Shown here in pieces: positions 8,433 through 16,779 of a stretch of 64,000 nt of DNA. Numbering within the stretch: the stretch's first letter is position 1; the number at the start of each line of letters is the position of its first letter. The position numbers were made by a program, and so were the translations under genes. This DNA comes from a virus. The notes under the pieces are model-generated. The model was not told the origin of the DNA. It saw only the letters and a list, made by a program, of their open reading frames with translations, and searched no databases. Location: IMG/VR virus record IMGVR_UViG_3300033064_003457, positions 1-64,000 of that record. The stretch is one strand, 5' to 3'.

Positions 8433-9635
8433 TTATGTTGTGGTAGTATAAGTTAATGTTATAGAATCAAACAAAGGGCTACTAGAGTCTCCTGTCTCCT
8501 GGGCTATCTCAATCATCACCCAGATACTATCTGTAGCATAGGTAGTTATCTCCAGCTGACTATCTACTGTTATCGGAGAGTTAGAAGACGTCCACACTGG
8601 TGTGTCTGAATCAAAATCATCTTGAGAGATGTATAAATATGCTTTATATTTTATGTTATCGTACCCAGGATCTGTTCTCAACGATGTTATTTTTGATAAC
8701 AATCCTGTCTCGTAGCTTGGTAATGTAAACTTAACACCTATCTTGCCACTTGGTTTATATTCAACCTTTTCTATCCCTATCTCCTGAGCCCCATAGACAA
8801 ATGTTTTATAATCTTCTTCTAGCTCATTGTTGCGTTGTCTAAGATAGAATCGCATTTTTGTTGGCTGAATATTGTTAAAAGAATACATCTTGCTTCTTAT
8901 GTTGTTTTCTCCATCGACAGGAAATGTTGGTAGTATGTTATCTTGAGAGGTTAGGGTATCATACTCAACATCAGTTACATCTATAGTCCCGTCGGGGTAT
9001 GGCTTAAAAAATACCTTGTTGACATATGGGTTACTCATAGATGGTAATGTTAATTCTAACTCACAGGATATTGAGTCCTTGACATGGTCTCTATTAAATC
9101 TTACCTTTCTTTCCCACACTGACTCATCTGTTCCATCAAAAGCATTAAGTACGCTAAGCTCTTCCACCTTAACGTTTCCATCTTCATCGCTAGGAGTAAC
9201 ATCTACAGATAGGTCTGGCATCCTATATATCTTTCCATCAGATATGCCTATCGTGTATACTTTTGAAAAACTATTACTAACAGGAAGGGTTACTATGCCA
9301 AACTGAGTGTCTACAACACATTTTTCCCCGTCAGGGAGATCCTCTGGATAGGTTGTATCCTTCGTTAGATAGAAGTCCTCATGGAACATCTTGTACCCCG
9401 ACGCAGCCCTATCATAAGCGGACACAAGACCGCTGACAGCATATAGCCTAGAGCTTATTGCTCCAGTATCATGCCTTATCCGTGACTCTATGTTATTTAA
9501 ATCTACAACTAGTGAAGATATATCGGCGAAAGCAGTATTTAAATCGTATAAAATCTGCTCAAAATTCGTGTTCATATCCGCCGAAGAAGTATTACCTCTC
9601 CATGTTGATTTAATCGGCGTAAATGTTGGCGGCAT
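8433..9635 (-). CDS. Tail-associated structural protein
   Basis: A 400-residue protein with a helical N-terminal third (about 20-80) and a beta-rich remainder. The N-terminal pattern SADMNTNFEQILYDLNTAFADI recalls the DYNxTMxExxxDL segment at the start of the three large fibre paralogues at 17715-24592. It also shares with them a phrase of the type DTxxGIVTLP. It is therefore likely a shorter relative of that family. The ATG is preceded by AGGAGGG. It is the first gene after the radical SAM cluster and returns to the structural theme. Confidence 0.65.
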   Translation of the reverse strand: MPPTFTPIKSTWRGNTSSADMNTNFEQILYDLNTAFADISSLVVDLNNIESRIRHDTGAISSRLYAVSGLVSAYDRAASGYKMFHEDFYLTKDTTYPEDLPDGEKCVVDTQFGIVTLPVSNSFSKVYTIGISDGKIYRMPDLSVDVTPSDEDGNVKVEELSVLNAFDGTDESVWERKVRFNRDHVKDSISCELELTLPSMSNPYVNKVFFKPYPDGTIDVTDVEYDTLTSQDNILPTFPVDGENNIRSKMYSFNNIQPTKMRFYLRQRNNELEEDYKTFVYGAQEIGIEKVEYKPSGKIGVKFTLPSYETGLLSKITSLRTDPGYDNIKYKAYLYISQDDFDSDTPVWTSSNSPITVDSQLEITTYATDSIWVMIEIAQETGDSSSPLFDSITLTYTTTT

Positions 9636-9646
9636 TCTTATCCCTC

Positions 9647-10564
9647 CTATTTATAAAGACACTTCCTGTTTTTATATATATGTTTTTGTGCATAATATGT
9701 TTTCCAGCACATCCCAGGGCAAGTGTTTTGTTTTTCACAATCGTTACATCCATACCAATCTAGTACCTGTTGGTATCCATAATCAAGATACTCTAAATCG
9801 TTACACAATCTATCCCATTCCTTATCTTCTATCCAAGATGGCTTCCTAGTAAATCCAGCACATGTAAAAACGCCCCTTGATGTTATCGCTTTTAAATGAT
9901 TAGATACACATCTTACTGCTGGAAAATCAGATTTTAATTTAATGTTTTTATAGGAGAAAGAAAATCCGTCCATCATAACCGGTTCTTCCCAATCTATAGC
10001 TGCATACTTACTTAATTTCTTTATGTACGGAACGTAGTCATCCTTGCTAGTCATCAATATTCCTATGCGAAGGATATTGTCAAGTCTTTCTAAATTTTCC
10101 CAGTATCTCTTTTCTTTTTCTCTAGTTTTTATTCTCTCGGTGCTAAATGGAACTAAAATATTTACATTAAATTTCTTGCTTAATATTTTAGCAAAATCTA
10201 CACCACTCTTGCTTATGTTCTCTAGTGACAGTGGAATATCGAAGCACCCCCTATCTCCTATAAATTTGTGTACTATTGAGAACAGATTTGTTAGCTTTCT
10301 TCTGTACACTGGGTCAACAACTAGCTGATCCATAAAAAGCTCACCACCAAATATTCTTACTATTATATGTGAACTATCATAGTCGTATTTTGACAATGTG
10401 CTAATTACATTATTGTAGAGCTTTCCCCAATCTCTGTCGCCAACTACACTCTTGTTAAGGAAACAAAACTTGCATCCGCCAGTGCATAGAGATGTTGGTA
10501 CTATACTTATTTCTCTCCATGGATGATTTCTTCGACGCTCCATTATGCTACATGTTTGTGTCAT
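9647..10564 (-). CDS. Radical SAM enzyme with C-terminal SPASM-like cysteines (fourth of four)
   Basis: A 305-residue enzyme with the 4Fe-4S/SAM motif C27-x3-C31-x2-C34 (CTGGCKFC) and the SAM-binding GGE motif (FGGELF). The C-terminal part carries CNDCEKQNTCPGMC and a last Cys five residues... near the end (NRKCLYK), a pattern of auxiliary Fe-S ligands like those of SPASM/twitch peptide maturases. Such enzymes commonly install thioether or C-C bonds in ribosomal peptides. The ATG at 10564 has GGAG six bases before it and overlaps the previous gene by 17 bases. It is the last gene of the modification module. The substrate is inferred from context, not from sequence. Confidence 0.85.
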   Translation of the reverse strand: MTQTCSIMERRRNHPWREISIVPTSLCTGGCKFCFLNKSVVGDRDWGKLYNNVISTLSKYDYDSSHIIVRIFGGELFMDQLVVDPVYRRKLTNLFSIVHKFIGDRGCFDIPLSLENISKSGVDFAKILSKKFNVNILVPFSTERIKTREKEKRYWENLERLDNILRIGILMTSKDDYVPYIKKLSKYAAIDWEEPVMMDGFSFSYKNIKLKSDFPAVRCVSNHLKAITSRGVFTCAGFTRKPSWIEDKEWDRLCNDLEYLDYGYQQVLDWYGCNDCEKQNTCPGMCWKTYYAQKHIYKNRKCLYK

Positions 10565-11648
10565 TTAAAACTCCATAGTTGCTATGCACCCATTCAACAA
10601 ATCTTTTGGCACCTATACATTCATCGCTATCATCATACTCATCCTTGTATACCTCGGATAAGCATCTACCGGCATAATCACAGACAAGACAATCTGCTCG
10701 GTTATTAACTAGGCGTTGCTTGTACAGAAACGACTTTCTTTTATCTGAATTTACTATATCCTCAAAAGAAGACTTGTCGCTCAATCTTCCAAACTCTTGG
10801 AGGTACTCTTCCTTGTCACTATTATATCCCATATACAAAAATCTCATTCCTCCATCGATGAACACAACCTCGCCACCAAGAGCAGTTCCTATGTCATTTC
10901 GATGCGCTACATCATATATCATTCCACTTTTTTCTTTATGGCCACGCTTAATGATTTCCTCGTGTACTGCTATGGAAAAATCAGAGAACTCAGACATGTT
11001 AGTTGCGTATTTATTCCACAGATGCCGTTGTCCTTTGATTGGTATAAACTGCTTTAGGCTAAAGCCAGCCAGGCAACCAAGATTCTCTAGAACATCAACA
11101 TAATTTTGTGGACCCAACTCTAGCATTGTCTTGTTAACCACAGACATAACACAGACTCTTACTCCTGCCATGCGTAGTTCTTTAACATTCCTAAATAACT
11201 TTTTGTTGTATTCTTCTCCGCGCATTAATCCATCATAGCTGACAGCTGACAATTCTTCTCCATTACTCTTTTCTGACATATATTTTAATAGAGATATCCA
11301 ACCGTCATTCATTTTTTGCAATGACGTATATATATCAAAGACAGCGTTGCTATAGAATTCTTCTATGTTTGTTAGCATAGACCTTATGTACTCTGGAGAT
11401 AATGTTTGTGGCTCAGCTCCATACAGAGTGAACTTAATCCTGTTCCATTTTGACCTATAATCTTTCATTGATTCCAAAAGATTTCTAAGATCAGATATAG
11501 ACATGTCTGAAGACTTATCCTCCTTAGACATAGCCTTAAGATAACAAGATGGGCAATTATTAAAGCATCTGTATGTTATCCATAGGTGGGGATTAAAGTA
11601 TCCTGTTTCTATGCTTAGTATCGGTTGAGACGTAGCCATGTCTATCAC
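10548..11648 (-). CDS. Radical SAM/SPASM-type enzyme (third of four)
   Basis: A 366-residue enzyme with C28-x3-C32-x2-C35 (CFNNCPSC) and GAEP in place of GGEP. The C-terminus has CLVCDYAGRC followed by a distal Cys (DECIGAKRF), resembling the second half of a SPASM domain. The usual first SPASM cysteines, in the Gly-rich turn near residues 265-280 (GGMRFLYMGYNS), are missing, so it may bind only one auxiliary cluster. The GTG at 11648 overlaps the upstream stop (GTGA) and is preceded by GAGGGG; the ATG at 11639 is the alternative start. Coupling implies balanced synthesis with its neighbours. Confidence 0.85.
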   Translation of the reverse strand: MIDMATSQPILSIETGYFNPHLWITYRCFNNCPSCYLKAMSKEDKSSDMSISDLRNLLESMKDYRSKWNRIKFTLYGAEPQTLSPEYIRSMLTNIEEFYSNAVFDIYTSLQKMNDGWISLLKYMSEKSNGEELSAVSYDGLMRGEEYNKKLFRNVKELRMAGVRVCVMSVVNKTMLELGPQNYVDVLENLGCLAGFSLKQFIPIKGQRHLWNKYATNMSEFSDFSIAVHEEIIKRGHKEKSGMIYDVAHRNDIGTALGGEVVFIDGGMRFLYMGYNSDKEEYLQEFGRLSDKSSFEDIVNSDKRKSFLYKQRLVNNRADCLVCDYAGRCLSEVYKDEYDDSDECIGAKRFVEWVHSNYGVLNDTNM

Positions 11649-12739
11649 GAGCAGTACCCCTCGTCTCGTATATAGTTTTTTATGTAATTAGAAAAACTAT
11701 CGTTATGTTGAATGTGGTGAGATATAACAGAAAAAAAACTTTTACTCTCATAGCATTCCTTACTCTGACAGCACCCGCCATTGCAAGCTGGGAAGAATTC
11801 ACACTCCATGCATTCCTTTCTTTGGAATCTTTCTCTTATGGCCATGTCTCTTCTTTTGGTAGAATTAGCAAAATCACTGAAGTTATCATCAAGTGTGCAT
11901 ATTGGATTATCTTTACTAGTATTGGGGCAGGTGCCAACAGTCCCATCAGAGTTTATTGTCATAACAGTCAACATACAATCGCGACCAGAACAACCGATAT
12001 ATCTCCCATCAAAAAAAGATTTTGCTTTACGTACAATCTCATTCTTAGGAAACTTTGTATACAAATTACTTTCTATCAAGTAGTTAGCAAATTCTGCTTT
12101 CCATTCACCGTAGCGCTTGGTGTCTATTGCTATTTTATTCCAGTTTTTATCGGCCAGTCCATTCCTTGTTACCGGTTCAAAATGAAAACCATATATATTA
12201 TTATCGACAAGAAAATGTATTAAATCTTTAGGCTCATTCTCTCTGATATAATCGTTCGATAATGTTATAACTAAATACACATCTAACCCATCTTTCTTAC
12301 ATTTTTTTATATTTTCTAACCAGACCTTTTCATGGCGCTTGTCTTTGTTAACAAATCTAATTCCAGGAGAGTATGATGTTCCAACTTGACCATTTAATCT
12401 TTTCTTTATAAAATTAACCAATGGAGTATTGTACATCAATAGATTAGTCTGTATAGAAAAATCCATGTCCAAGAACGGTAGCGATGATTTTATAGTCTTA
12501 TATATGTTTTCTAGTTTTTTTACTCCTAGCAATGTTGGCTCTCCGCCATGGAACACAACATCTATAAACATACCCTGCCTATTCTTATCTATGTATTGTC
12601 CCATGGATGCCAAGAATGGACTTAATCTTTCTTCTTCCAATACAGAGCTTGTGTCCCCCGATGCATTATAACAATGCAAACACTTAAGATTGCACTGCTC
12701 AGTTGGTTTTATGTATAGTGTCATCCTATTTTTTAACAT
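11645..12739 (-). CDS. Radical SAM/SPASM peptide maturase-like enzyme (second of four)
   Basis: The most canonical member of the set, 364 residues. C16-x3-C20-x2-C23 (CNLKCLHC) binds the SAM cluster and FHGGEP binds SAM. A full SPASM domain follows: CSGRDCMLTVMTINSDGTVGTC, then CMECEFFPACNGGC and a further Cys. This architecture is shared by anaerobic sulfatase-maturing enzymes and by sactipeptide/ranthipeptide maturases. There is no sulfatase in the window. The ATG at 12739 has GGGG upstream and overlaps the preceding gene by 14 bases. Confidence 0.92.
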   Translation of the reverse strand: MLKNRMTLYIKPTEQCNLKCLHCYNASGDTSSVLEEERLSPFLASMGQYIDKNRQGMFIDVVFHGGEPTLLGVKKLENIYKTIKSSLPFLDMDFSIQTNLLMYNTPLVNFIKKRLNGQVGTSYSPGIRFVNKDKRHEKVWLENIKKCKKDGLDVYLVITLSNDYIRENEPKDLIHFLVDNNIYGFHFEPVTRNGLADKNWNKIAIDTKRYGEWKAEFANYLIESNLYTKFPKNEIVRKAKSFFDGRYIGCSGRDCMLTVMTINSDGTVGTCPNTSKDNPICTLDDNFSDFANSTKRRDMAIRERFQRKECMECEFFPACNGGCCQSKECYESKSFFSVISHHIQHNDSFSNYIKNYIRDEGYCS

Positions 12740-13643
12740 ATGATATCCCCTTTAATTTTGAAAAGAACCGCTTTGCAGATTCACAATAATTTGTATCATC
12801 ATAGGATTCAACCATCCAGTTACGTATTGTACATCCCCTACACAGATTAAAGTGATCGCATATAAAACACTTCTTTGGTATATCATATTTTAAGTCTTTT
12901 CTCTCTTTTCTCATGTCACCCATTACTGGACATGGGTACGAAGAAAAGTCTGTCTCTATATTAACCATTACATCATCATTGATACATGTTTTTATGTATG
13001 GGCAGATATCGTTTCCACCTTTTAGTGAGTTAAGTATATTTGTAAACGGCTGTATTTCATGGAACCCACTCTCTATCCATGCATCTATCAATCTAGTATA
13101 TATATCAAACACATCTGAAACTTTCAATATTCTTTCTTTGTGCCTGGCGGCTAGGCCAGATGGAACAATATAGTTTATCTTTAGTGGAAAATCCTTTGCT
13201 ATAGAGCTACTTACCCATTCTTCTGCTTTAAGCAAAGATACGTTCTTGTTGGTATCTAATACTATTAGGACAGGCGGTGAGTACCCAACCACTTCCCTAA
13301 CCATCTCGTATGCAGTAAAAAAATCAGCCACGATATCAAACTTGTCACCACTGACTGACAGTCCCTGGAAATTTTTATGTGTTAGCACGCAATCCCACGA
13401 AGAGTCATATAGCATGATGTTTGACTGCAAAGAAAACTTAAGCCCCTTATCCAGTAGTTCTGAGTAATATTCAGGAGGTAGCATCATTGGCTCTCCCCCA
13501 ATAAGAAGAACATTTTCTGACTTATATGTATCGTACAGTCTTACTATATCTCTCTGCTCTATGTATCCGTCTCCACTAGTAGAACAAAACCAACATTTAT
13601 TATTACAATTTAATACATTTTTAATAACTAAAAATTTATTCAC
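12726..13643 (-). CDS. Radical SAM/SPASM-type enzyme (first of four)
   Basis: A 305-residue enzyme with C13-x3-C17-x2-C20 (CNNKCWFC) only 13 residues from the N-terminus, then GGEP. The C-terminus has CINDD...YPCPVMGD and CFICDHFNLCRGC with a last Cys in NYCESAKRFF, a complete SPASM-like set. It is compact, lacking the N-terminal extension that some maturases use to grip leader peptides. Translation begins at GTG (13643) with GAGGT upstream, and the start lies inside the end of the preceding gene (8-base overlap). Confidence 0.88.
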   Translation of the reverse strand: MNKFLVIKNVLNCNNKCWFCSTSGDGYIEQRDIVRLYDTYKSENVLLIGGEPMMLPPEYYSELLDKGLKFSLQSNIMLYDSSWDCVLTHKNFQGLSVSGDKFDIVADFFTAYEMVREVVGYSPPVLIVLDTNKNVSLLKAEEWVSSSIAKDFPLKINYIVPSGLAARHKERILKVSDVFDIYTRLIDAWIESGFHEIQPFTNILNSLKGGNDICPYIKTCINDDVMVNIETDFSSYPCPVMGDMRKERKDLKYDIPKKCFICDHFNLCRGCTIRNWMVESYDDTNYCESAKRFFSKLKGISYVKK

Positions 13644-14598
13644 TTCTTACCTCTATAGGGAAAAGATCCCGCTTGCTTTTGCAGTTGCTTGTTATTACAT
13701 AATTGCCATCCTTTAATACGCTTAATATATCGCTATCCGACATCCCATCGATACTGTCAATGTGCACTGGCTGTTTTTCATTGTTATTAATGTATCTTTC
13801 TGTAAGTAATGAATAGTCTACTGTAGGAGCCAAAGCATTTATTACCATACCCTTAAATATTGATATAGCATAGTCAAATTTCTTGTCTGTAGGATATGCT
13901 CTATATGGATTGTACTTCATGTCTCTCATCACAAAAGCTAACGGAACATACAGCCCTGATTTAATTCTATATTGGCAATCTTCTATCTTGCTATTATTGT
14001 TGCCAGAATGATAGTCGTATGCCACATCAAAAAGATACTTACAGTGGTGCTTAAAATCATCCACGAATTGCCTATTGGTATCTATCATGTGCAGTAGCAT
14101 CCACTTGGACCATTCGTTGATAAATTCAAAAGTATACTTATCTTTTATGTAAGTATAATATATGAATTTGTTTAGCACAGTACTTACTATTTCATCCCAC
14201 TTATCAAATATGTCTATATCATAAAAATGTCTCATGTACAAAGCATATAGTGATACTAGAACTATTATTTTTGCCGGATAAACTATCTTCTTCATATCTG
14301 TATCTATGTAACTTACAAGCAATTCTTCCATTTGACTGTCTGTGACATTCTTTATTAATATATTAATATTAATATTATTTGACAGATTTATAATATGTCT
14401 TCCTGACAGGTCAAGGCTTTCGAACTCAGCAAACGTTGTATTTAGTGCATTGCTGTTAGTCATCTCTAGCTCCAAGAGCTTCTCAAATATCTTATAGTCT
14501 ATTGGATAATCTAGCTTTATTATGTAATCTGTGGCGTCGTTGTAGTGATTCATTAAATACGATATCTTGTCTATATATTTTACCTTACTTTTTACCAT
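13636..14598 (-). CDS. Unknown protein of the radical SAM module
   Basis: A 320-residue, mostly helical protein with many Tyr, Asp and Ile and no recognised family. The central part (VYPAKIIVLVSLYALYMRHF) is hydrophobic but looks like a buried helix rather than a clear membrane span. The C-terminus contains GYVITS-like beta segments and one Cys (SNCKSKRDLF). It overlaps both neighbours (14 and 8 bases), placing it firmly in the modification module. A role as a substrate-recognition or scaffolding partner for the radical SAM enzymes is possible but is inference. Confidence 0.65.
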   Translation of the reverse strand: MVKSKVKYIDKISYLMNHYNDATDYIIKLDYPIDYKIFEKLLELEMTNSNALNTTFAEFESLDLSGRHIINLSNNININILIKNVTDSQMEELLVSYIDTDMKKIVYPAKIIVLVSLYALYMRHFYDIDIFDKWDEIVSTVLNKFIYYTYIKDKYTFEFINEWSKWMLLHMIDTNRQFVDDFKHHCKYLFDVAYDYHSGNNNSKIEDCQYRIKSGLYVPLAFVMRDMKYNPYRAYPTDKKFDYAISIFKGMVINALAPTVDYSLLTERYINNNEKQPVHIDSIDGMSDSDILSVLKDGNYVITSNCKSKRDLFPIEVRSE

Positions 14599-14851
14599 TT
14601 ATAACTATACCCCCATCAACCATATCAAACCCTAAGCTATCAATTTTTCTAGACAAACTGTCAGGTATCTCTGAGTTTATTTGTATCTTAATACTATTAG
14701 CTATACACTCAACATCAAAACTAATATTATCGCTCTTTAGCAATTGTACTAGAAATGTTATCTTTACTATCTGGCTATTAGTAAAGCTATCATAGCTGTT
14801 ATCAATACAATCAAAAAGCTTATTTTCTAATTCATAAATTTTCAATGACAT
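14585..14851 (-). CDS. Small unknown protein of the radical SAM module
   Basis: An 88-residue protein. I choose the ATG at 14851, seven bases after GGGAG, over a TTG one codon earlier. The predicted fold is an alpha/beta mix: helix (IYELENKLFDCIDNSY), helix (SQIVKITFLVQLLK), then strands with alternating hydrophobics. Size and position next to radical SAM genes recall small partner proteins such as RRE (RiPP recognition element) domains or HxsD of His-Xaa-Ser systems, but no diagnostic motif of either is seen. Confidence 0.6.
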   Translation of the reverse strand: MSLKIYELENKLFDCIDNSYDSFTNSQIVKITFLVQLLKSDNISFDVECIANSIKIQINSEIPDSLSRKIDSLGFDMVDGGIVINGKK

Positions 14852-15281
14852 CAATTATCTCCCGTTGATAGTAAAATAATTCAACAGTCTCATCTGTTGA
14901 CTTTCTTTCTTTCCTTATAACGTCACCACACTCTATTACGTTTTCACCATATTTTTTAATCTCAGATTTATAGTCTTCAAGATTAGATACTATGGTAATA
15001 TTGTAATCCCTAATACTTATCGGCTTAAGCCTTACAAGACTCCTTAGGGTATATTCATCGCCGTCTTTGCTATGGATAAAAGGCATTGAGTAAAATAGAG
15101 ATTCTACTAAAACAAGAAGTAGTCTGGCCCTTGACCCACTGTTTAGATACTGGTGGGTAATGACCTCTTTTAACTTAGGTATAAATTCATCATCTACGTA
15201 TGCTGCGTTAGCAGGACAATACTCAGTCCAGGTGTCTATTGTTGGTATCTTATTGTTAGGCCAAAGTAAAATTAGTCTCAT
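14832..15281 (-). CDS. Unknown protein of the radical SAM module
   Basis: A 149-residue protein. The start ATG at 15281 overlaps the upstream stop codon (ATGA); the longer open frame upstream of it lies wholly inside the neighbouring gene and is ignored. The C-terminal half is rich in charged residues and strand/helix alternation (YNITIVSNLEDYKSEIKKYG). Two cysteines (one in EYCPANA, one in VIECGDV) are spaced too far apart to suggest a simple metal site. No family is recognised. Overlaps on both sides tie it to the module. Confidence 0.6.
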   Translation of the reverse strand: MRLILLWPNNKIPTIDTWTEYCPANAAYVDDEFIPKLKEVITHQYLNSGSRARLLLVLVESLFYSMPFIHSKDGDEYTLRSLVRLKPISIRDYNITIVSNLEDYKSEIKKYGENVIECGDVIRKERKSTDETVELFYYQREIIDVIENL

Positions 15282-16201
15282 CGTATGGGCCTCGCTTCTT
15301 CTGGTGCTTTTCCTAAAGGATAATAGCTTAAAACAAATAACTGCATTTCGTCTACAGGTATATGTGGTCTTGATGGTACGAACACAAGAAAGTTCCCATC
15401 TATCCCTCTGCTTATCCATCTAGAGAAAACATCCTTTTTTAATCTAACTAATATGCTGTCAGTTTTTTCTGTATAGAATAATCCAGTTAAACTGTCCAAG
15501 ACCTGTAATATGGCTCTTGGTTTATAATATTTTTTGAAATTATTTTTAATCTTAACGTAATAATCTCTGCCCATTGGTCTATAGTAAACAGATCCTTCCT
15601 TGATCACGAATGAACATATCATGGAATTAAAGTTTACACACATATTTAGTCCATGGTCATTATGCATTTTTATCAGTTCTTTTTCTCCATCCTTATCGTG
15701 AGCTAGTACTACATGAAGAGCCGTCCTATTTATCTTAAGCTGGTCTATTGGTATTTCTGTCCTCATATATGTATGGTCTACTGGTGCGGCATATTTATCT
15801 GCCTTTTGTGCGTAGTGAAAAAATCCATGCTGGAGTATCTGCATCGGTAAATTGCAATAAAATAATGACAAATTTTCCTTTGTAAACGTAGATAACTTAA
15901 ATGGCTCTTCCCACGAAGATAAACTTGGACCGCTTATTCCATCATCCCTAACCTCTAGTAGCCTATCCCATCCATCTTTATACCATTGCCAACAAACCTG
16001 GAACCAGTTGGCGAACATATCAAAGTACTCGAAATTTCTTGGTGTAAAGTCTAGATTAAAGTACTCTACAGCATCATCGTTTTTATCAACGTCAAAGTGA
16101 GACCATACTCCTTCATCTATTTTTTTCATGGGGACTCTATCTTTGTCACCACCGAACAATTGTGTATAGTAATCTGCTAGTTTTGTAAATTTTTCACTCA
16201 T
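15278..16201 (-). CDS. Unknown protein encoded directly after the Cys-tailed fibre
   Basis: A 307-residue protein using the ATG at 16201, two bases after the stop of the Cys-tailed fibre gene. It is rich in aromatic residues (FEYFDMFANWFQVCWQWYKDGWDRL), with a block of beta strands in the second half (ICSFVIKEGSVYYRPMGRDYYVKI). No family is recognised. The next gene starts inside its stop codon. Its immediate linkage to the putative substrate suggests a chaperone, carrier or enzyme acting on that fibre; this is inference. Confidence 0.65.
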   Translation of the reverse strand: MSEKFTKLADYYTQLFGGDKDRVPMKKIDEGVWSHFDVDKNDDAVEYFNLDFTPRNFEYFDMFANWFQVCWQWYKDGWDRLLEVRDDGISGPSLSSWEEPFKLSTFTKENLSLFYCNLPMQILQHGFFHYAQKADKYAAPVDHTYMRTEIPIDQLKINRTALHVVLAHDKDGEKELIKMHNDHGLNMCVNFNSMICSFVIKEGSVYYRPMGRDYYVKIKNNFKKYYKPRAILQVLDSLTGLFYTEKTDSILVRLKKDVFSRWISRGIDGNFLVFVPSRPHIPVDEMQLFVLSYYPLGKAPEEARPIR

Positions 16202-16203
16202 TG

Positions 16204-16764
16204 TTATCTTTTGCCTCTCTTGCAACTAGAGTAACAGCTAGAATGACAGCTGGAATGACACTCGCTTATTACTATATATTCAGTCCCTGCACTTGGAAAA
16301 AGAGTAGTGTTGTGTATGGCACATCCATCAACTATTATTTCTAATATATCCCTAGATGGACTTAATACTATATTTTGTATCTTGCCACCTGCTACTGGTG
16401 CTGTTATGTACGCTGGAATGGCAGTGGTAAAGCTTCCATCCCTTCTGCCTTCAACATCACTAGAGACTGCTGTCCTTCCATAATTCCATTCTCCGCTGGA
16501 GAGTCTCCTTCTACAGCTATCATATTTTCTCATGAAATTATATTTTGTTACAATACCATCGCTATCAGAGAAGTGAGCTGCACGTATTGCTATGCCAGAA
16601 GTTACTGTTCTGCTAACAGTAGTTTGTGTCGACTGTAATAGAACAGACGGAGTTATAGTGCCAGTAGTAGAAGATATGTTAACATTATTACAGCTAGTAA
16701 TAAGGTTATTTAATGTTCCTCTCGCAGAATTCCAATCTGTCGCTGATACTTTTCTTACAGACAT
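16204..16764 (-). CDS. Fibre-like protein with CHSSCHSSCYSSC C-terminus, candidate radical SAM substrate
   Basis: A 186-residue protein with GGAGG before its ATG. Residues 1-60 contain NSARGTLNNLITSCNN and Ser/Thr-rich stretches like short phage fibre shafts. Residues 60-165 are beta-rich (AYITAPVAGGKIQNIVLS). The end is unusual: Cys169, Cys173, Cys177 and Cys181 with His-Ser-Ser, His-Ser-Ser and Tyr-Ser-Ser between them, then the basic tail KRGKR. It sits first in a chain of nine abutting or overlapping genes that includes all four radical SAM enzymes. The evenly spaced Cys tail looks like a RiPP core fused to a virion protein. Alternatives are a metal site or disulfide-linked trimer tip. 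Confidence 0.75.
   Translation of the reverse strand: MSVRKVSATDWNSARGTLNNLITSCNNVNISSTTGTITPSVLLQSTQTTVSRTVTSGIAIRAAHFSDSDGIVTKYNFMRKYDSCRRRLSSGEWNYGRTAVSSDVEGRRDGSFTTAIPAYITAPVAGGKIQNIVLSPSRDILEIIVDGCAIHNTTLFPSAGTEYIVISECHSSCHSSCYSSCKRGKR
16222..16260 (-). repeat. 12-bp tandem repeat encoding the C-x3-C tail
   Basis: Read on the minus strand, the unit TGTCATTCCAGC is followed by TGTCATTCTAGC (one change), TGTTACTCTAGT (three further changes) and a final TGC. The unit encodes Cys-His-Ser-Ser or Cys-Tyr-Ser-Ser. The two first copies are nearly identical at DNA level, so recent expansion by slippage or duplication is plausible and repeat number may vary between relatives. Confidence 0.85.
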
Positions 16765-16779
16765 ATATTTCCTCCGTTA

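Noticed and set aside
11645-12739. Anaerobic sulfatase-maturing enzyme
   Set aside because: SPASM architecture alone does not tell the substrate, and no sulfatase with a C/S-x-P/A-x-R motif is seen in the window.
14585-14851. HxsD of the His-Xaa-Ser system
   Set aside because: Size and neighbourhood fit, but the diagnostic sequence of HxsD is not seen; left as unknown.
16222-16260. CX3CH heme-binding motif in the Cys tail
   Set aside because: CHSSCH formally fits CX3CH, but the repeat continues with a third and fourth Cys, there is no cytochrome fold or signal peptide, and radical SAM neighbours offer a better explanation.
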